From: Gaeumannomyces sp. JS-464
Taxonomy: Eukaryota; Ascomycota; Sordariomycetes; Magnaporthales; Magnaporthaceae
NCBI GenBank assembly: GCA_002197995.1
Contig: NGZR01000004.1
Location: 2,294,001 to 2,358,000, forward strand
DNA: 64,000 nt
Direction of reading: 5' to 3'
The position numbers were made by a program, and so were the translations under genes. Below, piece after piece: positions 31,975 through 44,763 of the stretch. The notes beneath the pieces are model-generated. The model saw nothing but the letters and a program-made list of their open reading frames with translations. It searched no databases and was not told where the DNA came from. Each line of letters starts with the position of its first letter. Position 1 is the first letter of the stretch.

Positions 31975-33425
31975 ATGCCGTTGCCAACAGCCCCCCCTTC
32001 GGCCAATAAGGTGGCGCGCGCCCTCCTCGTCGGCCCAACGGCCCGGAGGAACGCGTCGCTGCCACCCGGGCCCCCCCGCGCGTTAGCGCACCCGACCACG
32101 CCGTCCCCGTTGCGGAATTCGCAACACCCAACAGGGCCCGTTCAGGGCCAGGAAGGCACCCACGACGGCAGCACCGGTACAGGTGCCCCTTTCCTTTCCT
32201 TTCCCCTCCCTTCCCACCCCCGGCTTACGCGCCCACCCCTCGGGTCGGCTGCGGCGGCCGCGGAGGAAATTGTCGCGAGTTACAACCGCAAGCAACAGCA
32301 AACGGCTTTAATTTGCACAACCCTCGCCCGCTTTATCGACGCTGGCATCGCTTCCCTCCCACTGGAAGCAATCCCCGAAGCTAACGGCTGGAAGGATTGT
32401 TTTATCGAATACGTTAAACAAGCCCTTTTCGGCCTGCTAACGCCGGCCTAAAGGGAAAAAACCCCTACGAGGCCCCGGAACCTTACGCGCTTAACCCGCA
32501 ACGCCCGCCCCCGACCACTTACGCGGCGGCGGCCCGAACAGGGCTTTAGCAACCCCAGCAACCCGCACAGGCCTTAAAAAACCGTGCACCCCGGGAGCCC
32601 CGCCTTCCCGCCCGGCCCAAAGCCGATTTCCGGGTTTTTATTAAAATCCCGGAGGAAAAACAGGCTTAAGCCAACCAACAAACGGGCTTTAGTATTCGCA
32701 AAGCCCTTGCCGATAGCAAGGACCTGCCGTTTACGACAGCCGACGTCCCGAAAGCTTATCGAACCCCTATTAGGTTTGTGCTAAAAGCAAAAACGGCGGA
32801 TATTTAAAGCCGGCTTTTGCAGCATCGATCCGAATTAGGCCGTTTATATAACGCCGAAAAGATTAAAAAGCCCGAAATTTAATTTAACTACGTAATTTTT
32901 GGATGCCTTACGTTCTTAACGAACGGTTTCGGACAAAGCGTCCTGGTATTGGAAAAGCTGGTTTGGGAGGAAGTCGAAGCTTAAATAAAGCTAAAGCTAG
33001 TAAGCGTTAAACCCTTTAAAGCCGGCGCCGATTACTAAAGGCGTATATTATAAATTATATCCTTTTACACGCGCGTAACCGGGTTTAGGCTTTAAGGGAT
33101 TACGTTTTTTCGCGCCGCGTATAACGACACCCGGGTTACGCAACATACCCCCGGCTGCCACGGCTTTTACGTGGCTCGCAACTATGCCCGGGCCGATAGG
33201 TGCTTTCGGTGCGGGAAAGTAAACGACGGCCGGCACGCATCGCCGTGCACGGCCTTTCCGCAATGCGCAAACTGTTCGGGCCCGTACTTAGCCGACCACC
33301 CGAACTGCCTTATAAAGCCTATACGGGTAAACGAAATGCTAAAGCATTTAACCCGTGGGGAAAAAGGCGCGGTTAGGAAACTAGGGGCATAAGCCTACCG
33401 GGCGGCGGTAAAAGAGGTGGAAGCC

Positions 33426-33458
<33 letters not shown>

Positions 33459-33911
33459 GCCGCCGCCGCGGCCGCCACCGCTAACGCCCTTCCTGCAACC
33501 GCGGTTACTACGGATAATTCCGTTGTAACCGCTACCGCTAATGCCAATCCCGCGGCCGGTACCGGCAACGCCGCTACTTCCGTTACCCCCGCCGCCGCCG
33601 CCGTTCCTGCCGCTACTGCCACCGCCGACGCTGCCGAGGTAAGCCCGGCAAATTCGCTGGCCCCCGAAGGCGCGGCCCGTACGGCCGGCAAAGGAAAGCA
33701 CCCTGCCAAAAGGCTTAGGGTTAATTTTAACAATTAATACGAAATACTGGCGGATATGGAACTGGACCTCCCCGAGCCCGAAAGGGCTATTAAAATAACC
33801 GGAAACCCCCCGGAGGAAACCGACGGTACCGCCGGCTAACAACCTTAAGGCCAAAACCCCCAATACACCAACGCCGTTTTTACGTATGCCAGTAGCCAAC
33901 CGGATATAACA
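31975..33911 (+). pseudogene. LINE ORF1 (Gag-like) remnant
   Basis: The N-terminal part is open from 31975 to 32449. A cysteine knuckle region is legible at 33171-33390 (DRCFRCGKVNDG...QCANCSGPYLADH). It is followed by an Ala/Thr-rich tail encoded by GCC/ACC repeats (33417-33737) and a short C-terminal segment. Several stops separate these parts. Confidence 0.75.
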
Positions 33912-33959
33912 AACGCATGGCAATAGGGCCCGGCGTTCGGGGCGAAGCCCCGAACGCCG

Positions 33960-35571
33960 TGCTTTAACCGCCGCCTAAGCGAACGTTCGACGTAGCTAAA
34001 AAGCGGGGGCTACTTTACTCCAACTATTTTAAAGCTAAAATATCGACGTGGTGCTAATGCAAAAGCCTTTTAGCGCGTGGAAAAAAAAGCTTATGCTTTG
34101 CACCCACCCGTCGTACGAGCTATTTACCCCGGTAAATAGCTAGCACGACTACCAAACTAAACCTCGGGTAATAACTTACGTACGGAAGGACCCGGGGCTT
34201 CGACCCGTAGCGAACCGGCCGGCAGGCAACACCCGGGATATCCTTTAGCTTACCGTCGCCGGGTGCACTTTCGTTAACGTATATAAGCTTTTAAGGGACC
34301 TTTCGAAACCCTCGTTAAACTTTTTACTACGTTAGCGCCTAACGGCAAAATGCATTATAGTTGGAAATTTTAACGCAGGGTTCCCGGCGTGGGATCCGGT
34401 TAAAGGTAATAGGAATAAAAGCCAGGATATAGCCCAATAGGCTAATACTTATAACCTCCTCCTACTTACCAACTTAAGCTAACCTACGCATAACGACGAG
34501 GGCGTTTTGGATTTTACCTTTTCCAACGCCCTTTTGGCAACAGCGGAAATCGACCTTTCGCTAGCAACCGATTCGAACCACCGCTCGATACGGATCGAAA
34601 TCCCTAACCGCAATAACGTCGTTCCGGATTGCCGGCGTATTACGCTACCAAACGATAAACTACCGATTTTCGCAAACGCGGTAATAACGGGGGCCGGCAG
34701 CTTGCCGCCATTTTTAAATCCAGGCATTACGGATTACCTAAATAAAGCGGCCGAGGCATTAACAAACCTGCTAAAAATGCGTTAATAGCCCTCGGCCGGG
34801 GGCCTAAAGCTAAAAAAAAAGCTAACCCTAATGGAACGAAAAGTGCGCCAACGCCCAACAGGACTTTACAAAAGCTATAGAAAACGGCGGGCCTTTTACG
34901 GCCGAAGCCCGTGCTTTAAAAGCAACGGTTCGGACGGCTAAAAAACAGCATTAGGCCAGCGTGCTAAAAGAAGTGGATTTTTTAAAAGCGCTATACCGTG
35001 TTGTAAAATGGCATAAACTTACACCCGTTATACGGCTTCCCCCATTAAATATTAACGGGGAGTTTATAATAGCCTTAAAAGATAAAGCGGAAGCATTAGG
35101 TCGCAAGATTTTCCGTAGGTTTACGGCGGAGAACGACTTACAAAAAAACCCGTTACAGTAAAAAGCTACCCAAAAAACCGCACAAATCCTGTGGGACCCC
35201 TACATCCCCTTAAAGGAATGCCAGAAGTGCACCGTCGGCACGGCAAACACGGCTTTAAACGTCGACTTTTTAACGGTTAAACTGTTTACAGCGGTTTGGC
35301 CGGCAATAAGGGAATACGTTAAGGCCTTTTTCGAAACCTGCTTTAAAGCCGGGCACCACCCGGGCCTTTTCCGCACAACGGAGGTGGTTATGCTAAAAAA
35401 GCCGAATAAAACGAATATAACGAATTTAAAATCCTACCGCCTAATAGCTTTGCTCCCGTGCTTAAGGAAAAGGCTAAAACGGCTAATGGCTTCGCGGATG
35501 GCGTCCTTCGCACTATAACACGGGCTTATAACCCCGCAACACGCCGAGGCTACCCCGAAAAAAGCCGCCAT
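33960..35571 (+). pseudogene. LINE ORF2, 5' part: endonuclease and start of reverse transcriptase
   Basis: Endonuclease-family motif IIVGNFNAGFPAWDP near 34.35 kb. The endonuclease C-terminal block DFTFSNALLATAEIDLSLA lies near 34.51 kb, and the RT lead-in LKKPNKTNITNLKSYRLIAL near 35.39 kb. The frame is cut at 35571 by the gypsy insertion and resumes at 42252. Confidence 0.8.
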
Positions 35572-35793
35572 TGTTATAGCGTGGCGGGCCCTCGCGGGCT
35601 TCCACCCCATTAAGGCTAAGGCACGGGGGTCACGTGGTGGCCATTAGCCCGTGCACCAATTGGCCGCACGGAAAACCTTGCCAATTAATCCCGGTGCTCC
35701 GCACCACTTCTTTTTTCCTGTTTTTTAGCTTTAAATAGCCTTAAGTTTAAGGTATATTACAGCTAGCCTTTTTTCCTAACGGCAATCGTAACA
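35572..35793 (+). repeat. Gypsy 5' LTR (222 bp)
   Basis: TGTTATAGCG...ATCGTAACA; directly repeated at 42030-42246 with a few small gaps and mostly transition differences. Confidence 0.92.
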
Positions 35794-38700
35794 ATTTAAA
35801 GCTTAACCCCAATTCCCTATTGCTTAAAAAGGCATTTAAAATATCCTTTACCGACCAAAACCCAAAAAAAACCAAACGCGTTTACCCGACGCAGCATTAA
35901 TCCAAACCGGACCCGAAAGGGACCCGCATTTGCAAAATAAGGAATAAAAAAAAGGCGTTACCATACGCATAGCAAAAATGGCGCTCATTTCGGAAAAGCG
36001 CGCGACGAACAAAAAAACGGCTCGCAAAACGGTGCAATTTAACCTTAAAAAACTCGGGACGTTAACCCGGAACGCTTTAGGCGGCGATCGCTATAGCTCC
36101 ATTTTTACCGGCCGGAGTTATTTTTACATTAACATAAGGGCCGCCCGTATTAAAACCTTTAAAAAAGGCCTTTAAAGCGATGTAAACGACGCCGAAAATA
36201 TAACGTAAGGAGGTAATAAGGCCTATATCGCGGTAAAAGTAAACCAAACTTGTTACGTAATAACCTTTAACAATTACGACCAAAAAATTAAAAACTAAAT
36301 CGAAAGGTCGGCAATCCATTTTACAAAAGGTGGCAAAAAATCCTTTGCTTTTTATTTCCAAATGCTTTTCGAAGCCGGATAGCAAATCACGCCGAACCTA
36401 AACGGCGTTTGCGATTTTAGCATTTTCGCCACTTTTTTTAAAATATACCTAATAGCTGTTTTCGACGAAGTTAAATTGCGAAACTTTTTGTTAGCCGCTA
36501 TTTAAGCTTAGCTCCGTTCGTTGCATTCCAAATGCGAAGGAATAAATAAAAATGTGGGAGCATTTTAATGGTGGATTTAAAAGCTGGGCGAGGTTTCGAA
36601 GCAAACGACGAAAACCACCAGCTCGGACGTTATTTAACAGCTGTTTAACTAAGCTAAGCAGGACTTCGATACTATTGCCGGCTTTTAAACAGCGGTTGCG
36701 AACTTTAGCACTTAAAACAAGCAGTTTAAAAAGCAAATTAAAAAGGCCCCCGTTTTAAGCGCAGCTTTCGAAATTAATTTCCGACCTAATATAAAAGGCG
36801 GAACCCCGGAAATAGTTATATCCCATGTTTTTACAGCTTTAACGGGCTCCAAACCTCGCATAAAAAACCCCCCGGTGTATTATGCTAAAGCAAATAAAAA
36901 CGATATTAAATTTAAAATTTAACATTAGCGTATTAAAAAAAAAATAGCGGTAAACGCTTATATGTTTTAAACCGACGATAAAAAGTTTTTTTACGTTAAA
37001 TTTCGATTGGGAAATACGGCTGCTAAAGTTTTGCAACCGTATTTCCGGGCCGACCATTTTAATTGCATTAACAGTTATTTTTGCTTAATAACGCATTTTT
37101 AGCAAAAGCATTACGATTCGAACATAAAAAAGCGCGTTTACGCGGAATGGAAAAAACTCGCTATAAAGCTAAACGAGGATTTTAACGTTTTTAAGCGTAA
37201 TTTTGTTCGTTTTGCCGGAAAATGCCAGGTAATTAAAAAAAATTGGAAAAAAAAGTTTTACGAGCGACTTTTTTCCGGCATAAAAATTTAAATAATTATG
37301 GTTTACTTTAATAGCATTATTAATTTCGATAAGTTTTCGCGTACCGTTTAAAAGGTGGTTTTTCGGTGGAAGCAAAACTAATAAAATCGAGTTAAAAAAT
37401 TTAAAGCTGGTATAAATACTGGTATAAAGGGAAGCGGTAACGGCCGCCCGCGATTCCCGGCGACCGGCTTGCTAGGTAAGCTATTTACGATTTCGTTTTT
37501 AACCCGATTTTCCCCCGAAAAAATAAAAAAGTTTATTTAAAAAAGTTGTTGCTTTATTTGTAAAAAGCTAAAATATATTTCCAAAACTTATCCTTTTAAA
37601 GTTATTGCATAAAATCGAAAAGCGCGTTTTAACGAAATCGTTAGCAAATGCTAGTAATACTAATCGAATTATAAAGCGCTCGAAACCGGAAAAACCGAGG
37701 GCGGTTCGGGAAACGCCTAACTTTAAGGCAATTAAATTCCATTCCAAAAATATATATATCGGCATTTAATTTAAGCGGGAAAATACTATTTAACTTTTTT
37801 TCCAAATATTTGGGTGGTAATTTAATAACGATAAATTGTTTAATTTTACAAAATGAACTTTCCCTTTTTACCATTGCGCTAATTAATATTAAAGCGAACA
37901 GTTATATTTTCGTTAGCTTGCGATTTGCGAAAAAAATGCGAAAAATTTTTAAAAGCCGTATAATCGTTAATTTCGAACCCTAAGCCGTAAAAAGATATTA
38001 AAGCAAAGGAGTTTAATTGGTAAACGTGGCGTTATTTTCCCATTTACGAATTTAAAACCGAAATATCCCCGAATAGCTTATGCTAATCCTCGATATAAAG
38101 CAAAATGTTATTATCGGTCGTAAATTTTTGGATTACTATAATACCGTAATGGATTGCCGTTATTAAATGCTGCTTTTTTTAAACCATATGCTTTTAACGC
38201 TCGCTCCCGCCGACATTTATATAAACGAATCCGGAAAACTGCTTTTAAACCCGGCTTAAAATAAAAAAGTATTTAAGCAAAACCGCCGTATAAAGATTAA
38301 AAATAAACGCCGTACGGCAAGCTGCTATAGCGATTAATATTAAACCGTTATGGAAAAAAAAATTAGCGAGCTGGTAATTAAACGGCTCGAAAAGCCCGCA
38401 ACGGAAAAACTGGAGCAATTTAAACGTATATAGCTTATTTTGCTAAAAAAAAACCCCCGAAAAGCTATCCGGATGGGAAAAAAGCATTGCTAAAATGCAA
38501 AAAGCATTTACAAACGATACTTTAGCTAAGCTTCCGAAACGTAAGCCCGTTTTTTCCGTAAAACCCGAAATTAAAAAAAAGCGTTTCGAATAAAACGGTT
38601 AGGGCTATTACATTATAATAAAAGATATTATAGGATGGTATAAAAAAAAAATTAATATCGTTTGCTTAAAAGCCGTAAGCTTTTATAAAATAGCGTTTTT

Positions 38701-41700
38701 AAAAAAAACTAAAGTTTTTATTACGACCTTTTACGAAATTAACCGTTTTATTTAAAATAAAAGGGAAATAAAACATAAGCTAAAAGACTTTTTGCTATAT
38801 AACAAGGAAAAGTTTAAGCAAAAAGCTTAAAACGCGGTATTTGCAAAATACCACGACTTATTTCGCAATTTTAGCAAAACGGACTTTAACGAGCTGCCTT
38901 TAAAAAAGCCGGGGGTCGACCATTTTATTAATTTAAAAAGCGACTTTTAAACGCTAAAATTTAACTTATTATATAAAATAACGCTAAAAGAATTAAAAGC
39001 GTGCCGATAGTACTTTCGAAAAAACTTCCATAAAGGGTTTTTAAAATTAAGCACCGCTTTATAAACAGCGCTTATTTTATTCGCGAAAAAAGCTAACGGG
39101 GAATTTCGATTATGCGTAAATTACCGAAAGCTTAACGCATTAACCAAAAAAGATATTCATTTATTACTTTTAATCGAAAAAACGCTAGTTAAAATCGGGC
39201 AAGCATAAATTTTTACCAAAATCAAATCCGCTAAACCTTTTACCGCATTCGCATAGCGAAAGGCATAAAAAACTTAACAACTTTCCAAACGAAATACGAA
39301 ACGTTTTGGTATAAGGTTTTCCCGTTCGGCCTTATAAATGGATTTACCACTTTCCAAAAATTTATTAACTTAATATTAATGGAATATTTAAACGATTTTT
39401 ATTCGGCCTATATTAACGATATTTTAATTTAATCCGATAATTTTAACGAGCACCGGATTTACGTAAAAAAAAATGCTCGAAAAGCTTTAAAAGGCCGGCT
39501 TTTAAACGGATATTAAAAAATGCGAATTCCATATAACCCGCACGAAATTCCTTAGGTTTATTATCGGAATTAAAAATATTAAGGTTAACTTTAATAAGGT
39601 TACCGTTATCCGCGATTGGAAAAAGCCGACCATTATTAAAAGAATTTAATTTTTCTTTAGTTTTGCAACTTTTATAAAAAGTTCGCACCGGAATATAGCA
39701 AATTAGCTAAACCGTTAATAGGCTTAACCAAAAAAAACGTTCCGTTTTTATAAAAGGACCTTTAATAGGAAGCGTTCGACGATTTAAAACAACGATTGCT
39801 ATTAACCTTTGTATTGCGCCATTTTAAGCAGGATTTAAAAACTCGGGTTAAAATAAACGCGTTTAACGAAATAATAACCGGCGTGCTAAGCCAGCTATTT
39901 AAAAACGGGGATTAATATCCAATTGCCTTTTTTTCGAAAACTATAACGCTAGCGGAATATAATTACGAGGCATTATAAGGAACTTTTGGCCGTGGTTTAG
40001 GCTTTAAAAGCATGGCGTTCCGAATTAGTGGGATTGCTAAAGCCCTTTCTCGTCGTTATTAACTATAAAGCGCTCGAATATTTCTTAATTAAAAAATTGC
40101 TTAACATATAGGCAAGTAAGCTGGGCGGATTTTATAGCTTAGTATTATTTCGAAATTACGTACCGGCCGGGATTTAAAAACGCCACCGCAAACGCTTTAA
40201 CAAAAAAAAACGGAGGAGTTAGCGACGCAAAAGGAAAAGCGGAACGCCGAACGCATTATAAAAGTTTTCCGCCATCGCGAAGCCGAAATAAACGAGATTT
40301 TCGTGCTGGATTTAAAAAAGGCTTTCCCGATAAATAAGCCGAGCATTGCAAGCAATACGGTTAAAAGGATAATGCTCGCGAACAAAGTGTTAAAAGCAAA
40401 TTTAATAGCCATTTCGCTTTCCCCGGATAGGTAAAAGGCTGCTAACGGGAAGCCTAAATGGACGATTATTACCGAGGGATACCTTTTCCGTTACGGCAAA
40501 CTGGTAATACGAAAGAAAAAAATCCGACCTTAATTATTAAAGTAATACGGGAAGCTTATAATAGCTTAGCTACGAAACACCCCGGCCGGAATAAAACGAA
40601 ACGGTTAGTTATTGCCTAATATTAATAGCCGGGCATAAACCGGAACGTCGATCGCTATATTAACAATTGCCTTTGCTAATTATTAAAACGACTAAAAAAT
40701 AAAACACTAAAGTTACTATACCCGATCCTAATTCCTTATTAGCAAAAGCAGCATTTAATTATTAATTTAAAACCATGCCTTTTTCCCGCAAAAGCTACGA
40801 TAATGCTTTCGTAATTATGGATGCGTTTTTTAAAAAGTTTTGAACCGTCCCATGTAAAAAAACGGCTACGGTTAAAAACGCAGCCATAATGTTTTACGAG
40901 GGACCATAGCGGATTTAGGGACCTTTAGCTACCGTAAAATTAAACCGAGGCCCTTAATTCGTATCGGCTTTTATCGATAAGCTGGCGGCCGTTTTAGGCA
41001 TAAATTGGAAACTTTCCAGTTTAAAACATTTACAATTGGCCGGTTAGGCGGAAATTATAAACGCTTACCTAAATTAGCGATTACGAATGTTCGTTAATCA
41101 TTTCCAAAACGATTAAAACGAAACGATCCCGGCTTTAAACTAAATGCAAGCTTCGTTTTTTTATAAAGCGCTAAATGGCATATCCTTATACGAAAATAAT
41201 AACTGGTTTCCTTCTATTATGCCATTTCGATTAAAAGCGTCGCACGAAAAAGTTTAGTGGTTATAGCGGCCGCGGAACGAATTACCCGCGCAAAAGCTTA
41301 AACGTTTGTAAATCGATTGCAAAAGTACGCCGAAACGGCCAAAAACATTTTGCAAAAAAGCTAAAACCGCATAACGCAATAAGCTAACAAGCACTGAAAA
41401 AAGCCGGATTTCGGTATATAGCGACCGAGTATTTATCCTCCGTAAAACTGGCCTTACGGATCGCCCTGCCGACAAATTAAACTTCCCTATAACAAAAAAC
41501 ACTTCCTAATTAAAGCTAAAAAGGGGCATTTTTATAGCTCGAAAATGCCAAAAGGCTGGAAAGGATCAACGGTATACTATGCAACCGCTTGCGCAAATAT
41601 AAAACAACAACCCGATAAAAGGGCAAAAGCCATTAAAACCGGCAGCCGAATACGTAAACGAAAAGGGAAAAAAGGAATGGGTGGTGGATTATGTGAAATC

Positions 41701-42029
41701 GTTACGGGTTTATTATAGCAAACTACAATACTAAGTCGAGTGGAAAGGATGGACCCGACCCCCTAGTACCCGGCCGAGAACTTTAAAAAAGCGCCTAAAG
41801 TTTTAAAGAAGTATCACGAGGCTTACCTTTAACAGCCAGGCCCCCGGCCCGCGGCTAAAGCAGTAAAAAGCAGCATATAAGGCCGGGACGAAAAACCCGG
41901 CCCACAAAGACGATAACCGACCGGCGGAGGGCCAGAAAGCCCCAAAGTACGCCTTCCGGCAGCGCCGAAGTAAAAAACCATAATGCAAGAACTAATGTAT
42001 TGCCGACGCTTTTGTTAGGGGAAGGGTAA
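35794..42029 (+). pseudogene. Gypsy Gag-Pol remnant
   Basis: AT-rich internal region with recognisable reverse transcriptase, integrase and chromodomain segments in Ty3 order. The Gag part (about 36-37.5 kb) is only inferred from position. Stops are dense in all frames. Confidence 0.8.
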
Positions 42030-42246
42030 TGTTATAGCGTGGCGGCCCTCGCGGGCTTCCACCCCATTAAGGCCAGGGCACGGGGTTACGGTGGCCATTG
42101 GCCCGTGCACTAATTGGCCGCACGGAAAACCCTGCCAATCAATCCCGGTGCTCCGCACCACTTCTTCTTTCCTGTTTTTTAGCTTTAGATAGCTTTAAGT
42201 TTAAGGTATATGCAGCCAGCCTTTTTTCCCAACGGCAATCGTAACA
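42030..42246 (+). repeat. Gypsy 3' LTR (217 bp)
   Basis: Direct repeat of 35572-35793, preceded by a polypurine tract and followed by the target duplication. Confidence 0.92.
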
Positions 42247-42251
42247 GCCAT

Positions 42252-44330
42252 CGATTTAACGGCATGCGTGGCCACGAGGTAAAACGGCCTTTTAAAAGAA
42301 TAAATCGGCCGCTTTCGTTACTATGGATATATAAAAGGCCTTCGATGCTGTACTCCGCCGGAGGCTCTTTTCGAAGGCTTTTAAACTAAGGCTAAAATTT
42401 AACGTTAATACGATAAGTATTATCTTTTGCAAAAAACAAGGTGGTTAAAGTGCGTTTGGAAAACGCCACGGCACCCTTTTTTTTTCCGGACTGCGGGCTA
42501 CCCCAAGGGTTACCGGCGTCGCCGGTCTATTTATGCTATATATAGCCGAAATTTTACCTAAAGCAAAGCGGTTTAGGTATGGATACGCGGACGATATAAA
42601 CATTTGCGGTAACGGGTAGCACTTCGAAGGAGTGCTTTCGTAAGCAAAAGCAACGGTAGCGGAAATCCTCCGTTAAAAAAGGGCTAATAAAGTGGTTTCG
42701 ACCCGGGAAGTGCGAGCTTATGCATTTTTAAGCAGAAAAATCCCACAACCCGGCGGTTACGGCGGAAGGCTTTACCATATAAAAGCTACAGGAGCTTTAC
42801 GGTGGTTAAGGGTCCTTTTCGACCAAAGGCTTAATTTTAAAGCCCATTTGGATAACAGGGCTGTAAAAGCCCAAAACGTCGCCAACCACCTCCGAAGGCT
42901 TACGAATTCGATAGGGGGGATACCGGCACATTCGGTTTACAAAGCCGTTATAACGGTTATAATCCCTACGGCTTTATACGAAGCCGAGGTATGGTATAAG
43001 GGTAAAACTAAACCACACCCGTACAAGCCAGCATAACAGCAAATTATCCGTTAAAGCCATTTAATCGATCGGGTTAATAAAGCCTTAACCGCGTTTTTTT
43101 AAAGCAGTGGTCCCAGCTTGGAAAAACCACACCGATAAACGCATTGCATTACAAATCCGGCATTTTAAGCGCCCAAGCGCTTTTAAAACAAGCCCGCCTC
43201 CGTTTTGCGGCCCGTATAAATACGGTTTTGGAAGATCACCTTTTAGCCGCAGCGGCTAAACCAGCCTTTAACGCCCGGGCTTAAGGCAGGCTTACCCGGC
43301 AAGCTTGCAACCTTTTTGCAAAAAACGGCCGGACTTTTTCCGGCTTGCACCCGCCCGGCTTACCTCCTTTATAAATATACGAGGTTTACGGTGGCCATAT
43401 AAGAAAAGCAAGCAGCCGTTAAAGCATTTACGGCGTGGCTTTGCACTTTCCCACCCACCGACGTTATAATATATAGCGACGGGTCCAAAGCAAAAACGGG
43501 GCAGTTGGATACGGCTGGGTAATATACCAAGCCGGCCAACGCAAACTTTCCGGGCACGGCCGGCTGGCGCATCCCGCGGAAGTATTCGACGGCGAGGCGG
43601 AAAGGGCCCAGATGGCCTTCGTAAAGCCGTTTAAAGCTTCCGCAATTGCACTTTCCACTTGTGCCTCGATAACACCTCGGCGGCCAACGGCTGTTTAAGC
43701 ACGGCCCCTAATAATTTATAAAAGGCTTTTAAAAAAAATCCATTGCTTTATAAATAAACACCAAGTATGCGTACGTGGTCCTCGGGCCATACGGGAATCC
43801 GCGAAAACGAAAAGGCAAACGCCGAAGTAAAGTTAGGATCGGCCCTGCCAATACCTTAACATTTTAAACTAACGGTGGCCGGAATAAAGGCTTTAGCCTG
43901 GAAAACGGCCCGGGACGCCCGAAACGCATGGTTTAAAAAACAACTTTCCGGATCGGTATAAGGCTATAAGCCTCCCGCCGGCACCATAACATACGCCCGA
44001 AGCGCTGCAGCTGCACCGGAGGGTATTATAACGGCTAATAGCCGCACGCACGGTTACGGGGATTTCGACTGGTATTACCGAAAGTTCCAACACGAAAACA
44101 ATAACCCGTGCCGCTGCGGAAAAACAAATCCCCTTCCTACCTTGTATTTTACAGGTTGGCTAAAACGGCAAAAAATAAAATGGCCTATAACGGACCCCTT
44201 TCCGGCTTTCGACAAGCCCGGATATTAAAAACGGCTACTTTAAAAGCCTTTCCTTTTTGCTTCGTTCGCCGAAGCTACCAATTATTACACTATCGCCGGA
44301 CGATAACAATAAGGCCTAAAAAGCCCGCAT
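42252..44330 (+). pseudogene. LINE ORF2, 3' part: reverse transcriptase, RNase H, CRCG knuckle
   Basis: Picks up as AIDLTACV exactly where the 5' part stopped. Then come a DIKGAFDA-like segment, GLPQG and SPV, the catalytic GYADDI near 42.57 kb, an open thumb segment at 42692-43036 (LRVLFDQRLNFKAHLD), an RNase H-like DVIIYSDGSK near 43.46 kb and PCRCGKTN near 44.11 kb. Confidence 0.82.
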
Positions 44331-44763
44331 ATATCTTTTTCTTTGTTCTCCTACGCCTTTTACCTTTTTCCTTTGTATTACTAGGATTAACAGTAAGCTC
44401 GTTGGCCCCCCGCACTTCCGGCCGGGCCCTGGGGGTCCCGAAAACCTTCCAGCCAAAAACCCGGCCCCACCCCTTTATCGGCATACTCGCCGGCCGAACG
44501 CACTACTACCACCCGCAGCGCTTTACAACGCCCTGGCGTATATACATACGCCCTACCGCCGATTGCCCGCTTACTAACAAGGAGCGCCGAAACGCGGCCC
44601 GACCTTCGTGTGCCTTTGGGTTTAATTTTGCTAGCCGCCGGATAGCAACATGTAGCCTAGTGTTTAGCTTAGGTAGCGCTAGCACGTTATATGCTTTTTA
44701 GGAGGCGGGGACTGGTAAATCCCGACTTACTAACGTTAAATATACTCACTTACTCACTCACTT

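Larger units (their letters stand above)
35572..42246 (+). mobile_element. Complete Ty3/gypsy chromovirus inserted in the LINE
   Basis: A 6.7-kb element with a 222-bp 5' LTR and 217-bp 3' LTR, both starting TGTTA and ending TAACA, flanked by the 5-bp duplication GCCAT (35567-35571 and 42247-42251). A purine tract AGGGGAAGGGTAA precedes the 3' LTR. Reverse transcriptase signatures lie at about 39.1-39.7 kb (VNYRKLNALTKKDIH, YKVFPFGLINGFTTF), an integrase zinc-finger-like PGINRNVDRYINNCLC near 40.63 kb, and a C-terminal chromodomain near 41.68-41.8 kb (EWVVDYVKSLRVYYSKLQY then VEWKGW). RIP-type decay has left no long open frame. Confidence 0.92.
31828..44763 (+). mobile_element. Tad-like LINE (non-LTR retrotransposon) split by a gypsy element
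   Basis: Without the 35572-42246 insertion (and one target copy) it is about 6.25 kb. ORF1 is Gag-like with a cysteine knuckle. ORF2 has an AP-type endonuclease, reverse transcriptase with GYADD, an RNase H-like region and a terminal CRCG knuckle, which is the layout of the Tad clade. The 3' end carries the family tail and a CACT/TACT-type repeat at 44744-44763. All frames are riddled with stops. Confidence 0.85.

Noticed and set aside
33417..33737. Ala/Thr-rich ORF as a separate antifreeze- or structural-type protein
   Set aside because: It is the low-complexity C-terminal part of LINE ORF1, directly after the cysteine-knuckle segment.
44108..44701. 197-residue ORF at the LINE 3' end
   Set aside because: Spans the end of ORF2 and the untranslated tail shared by other copies; only the frame that contains CRCG is meaningful.
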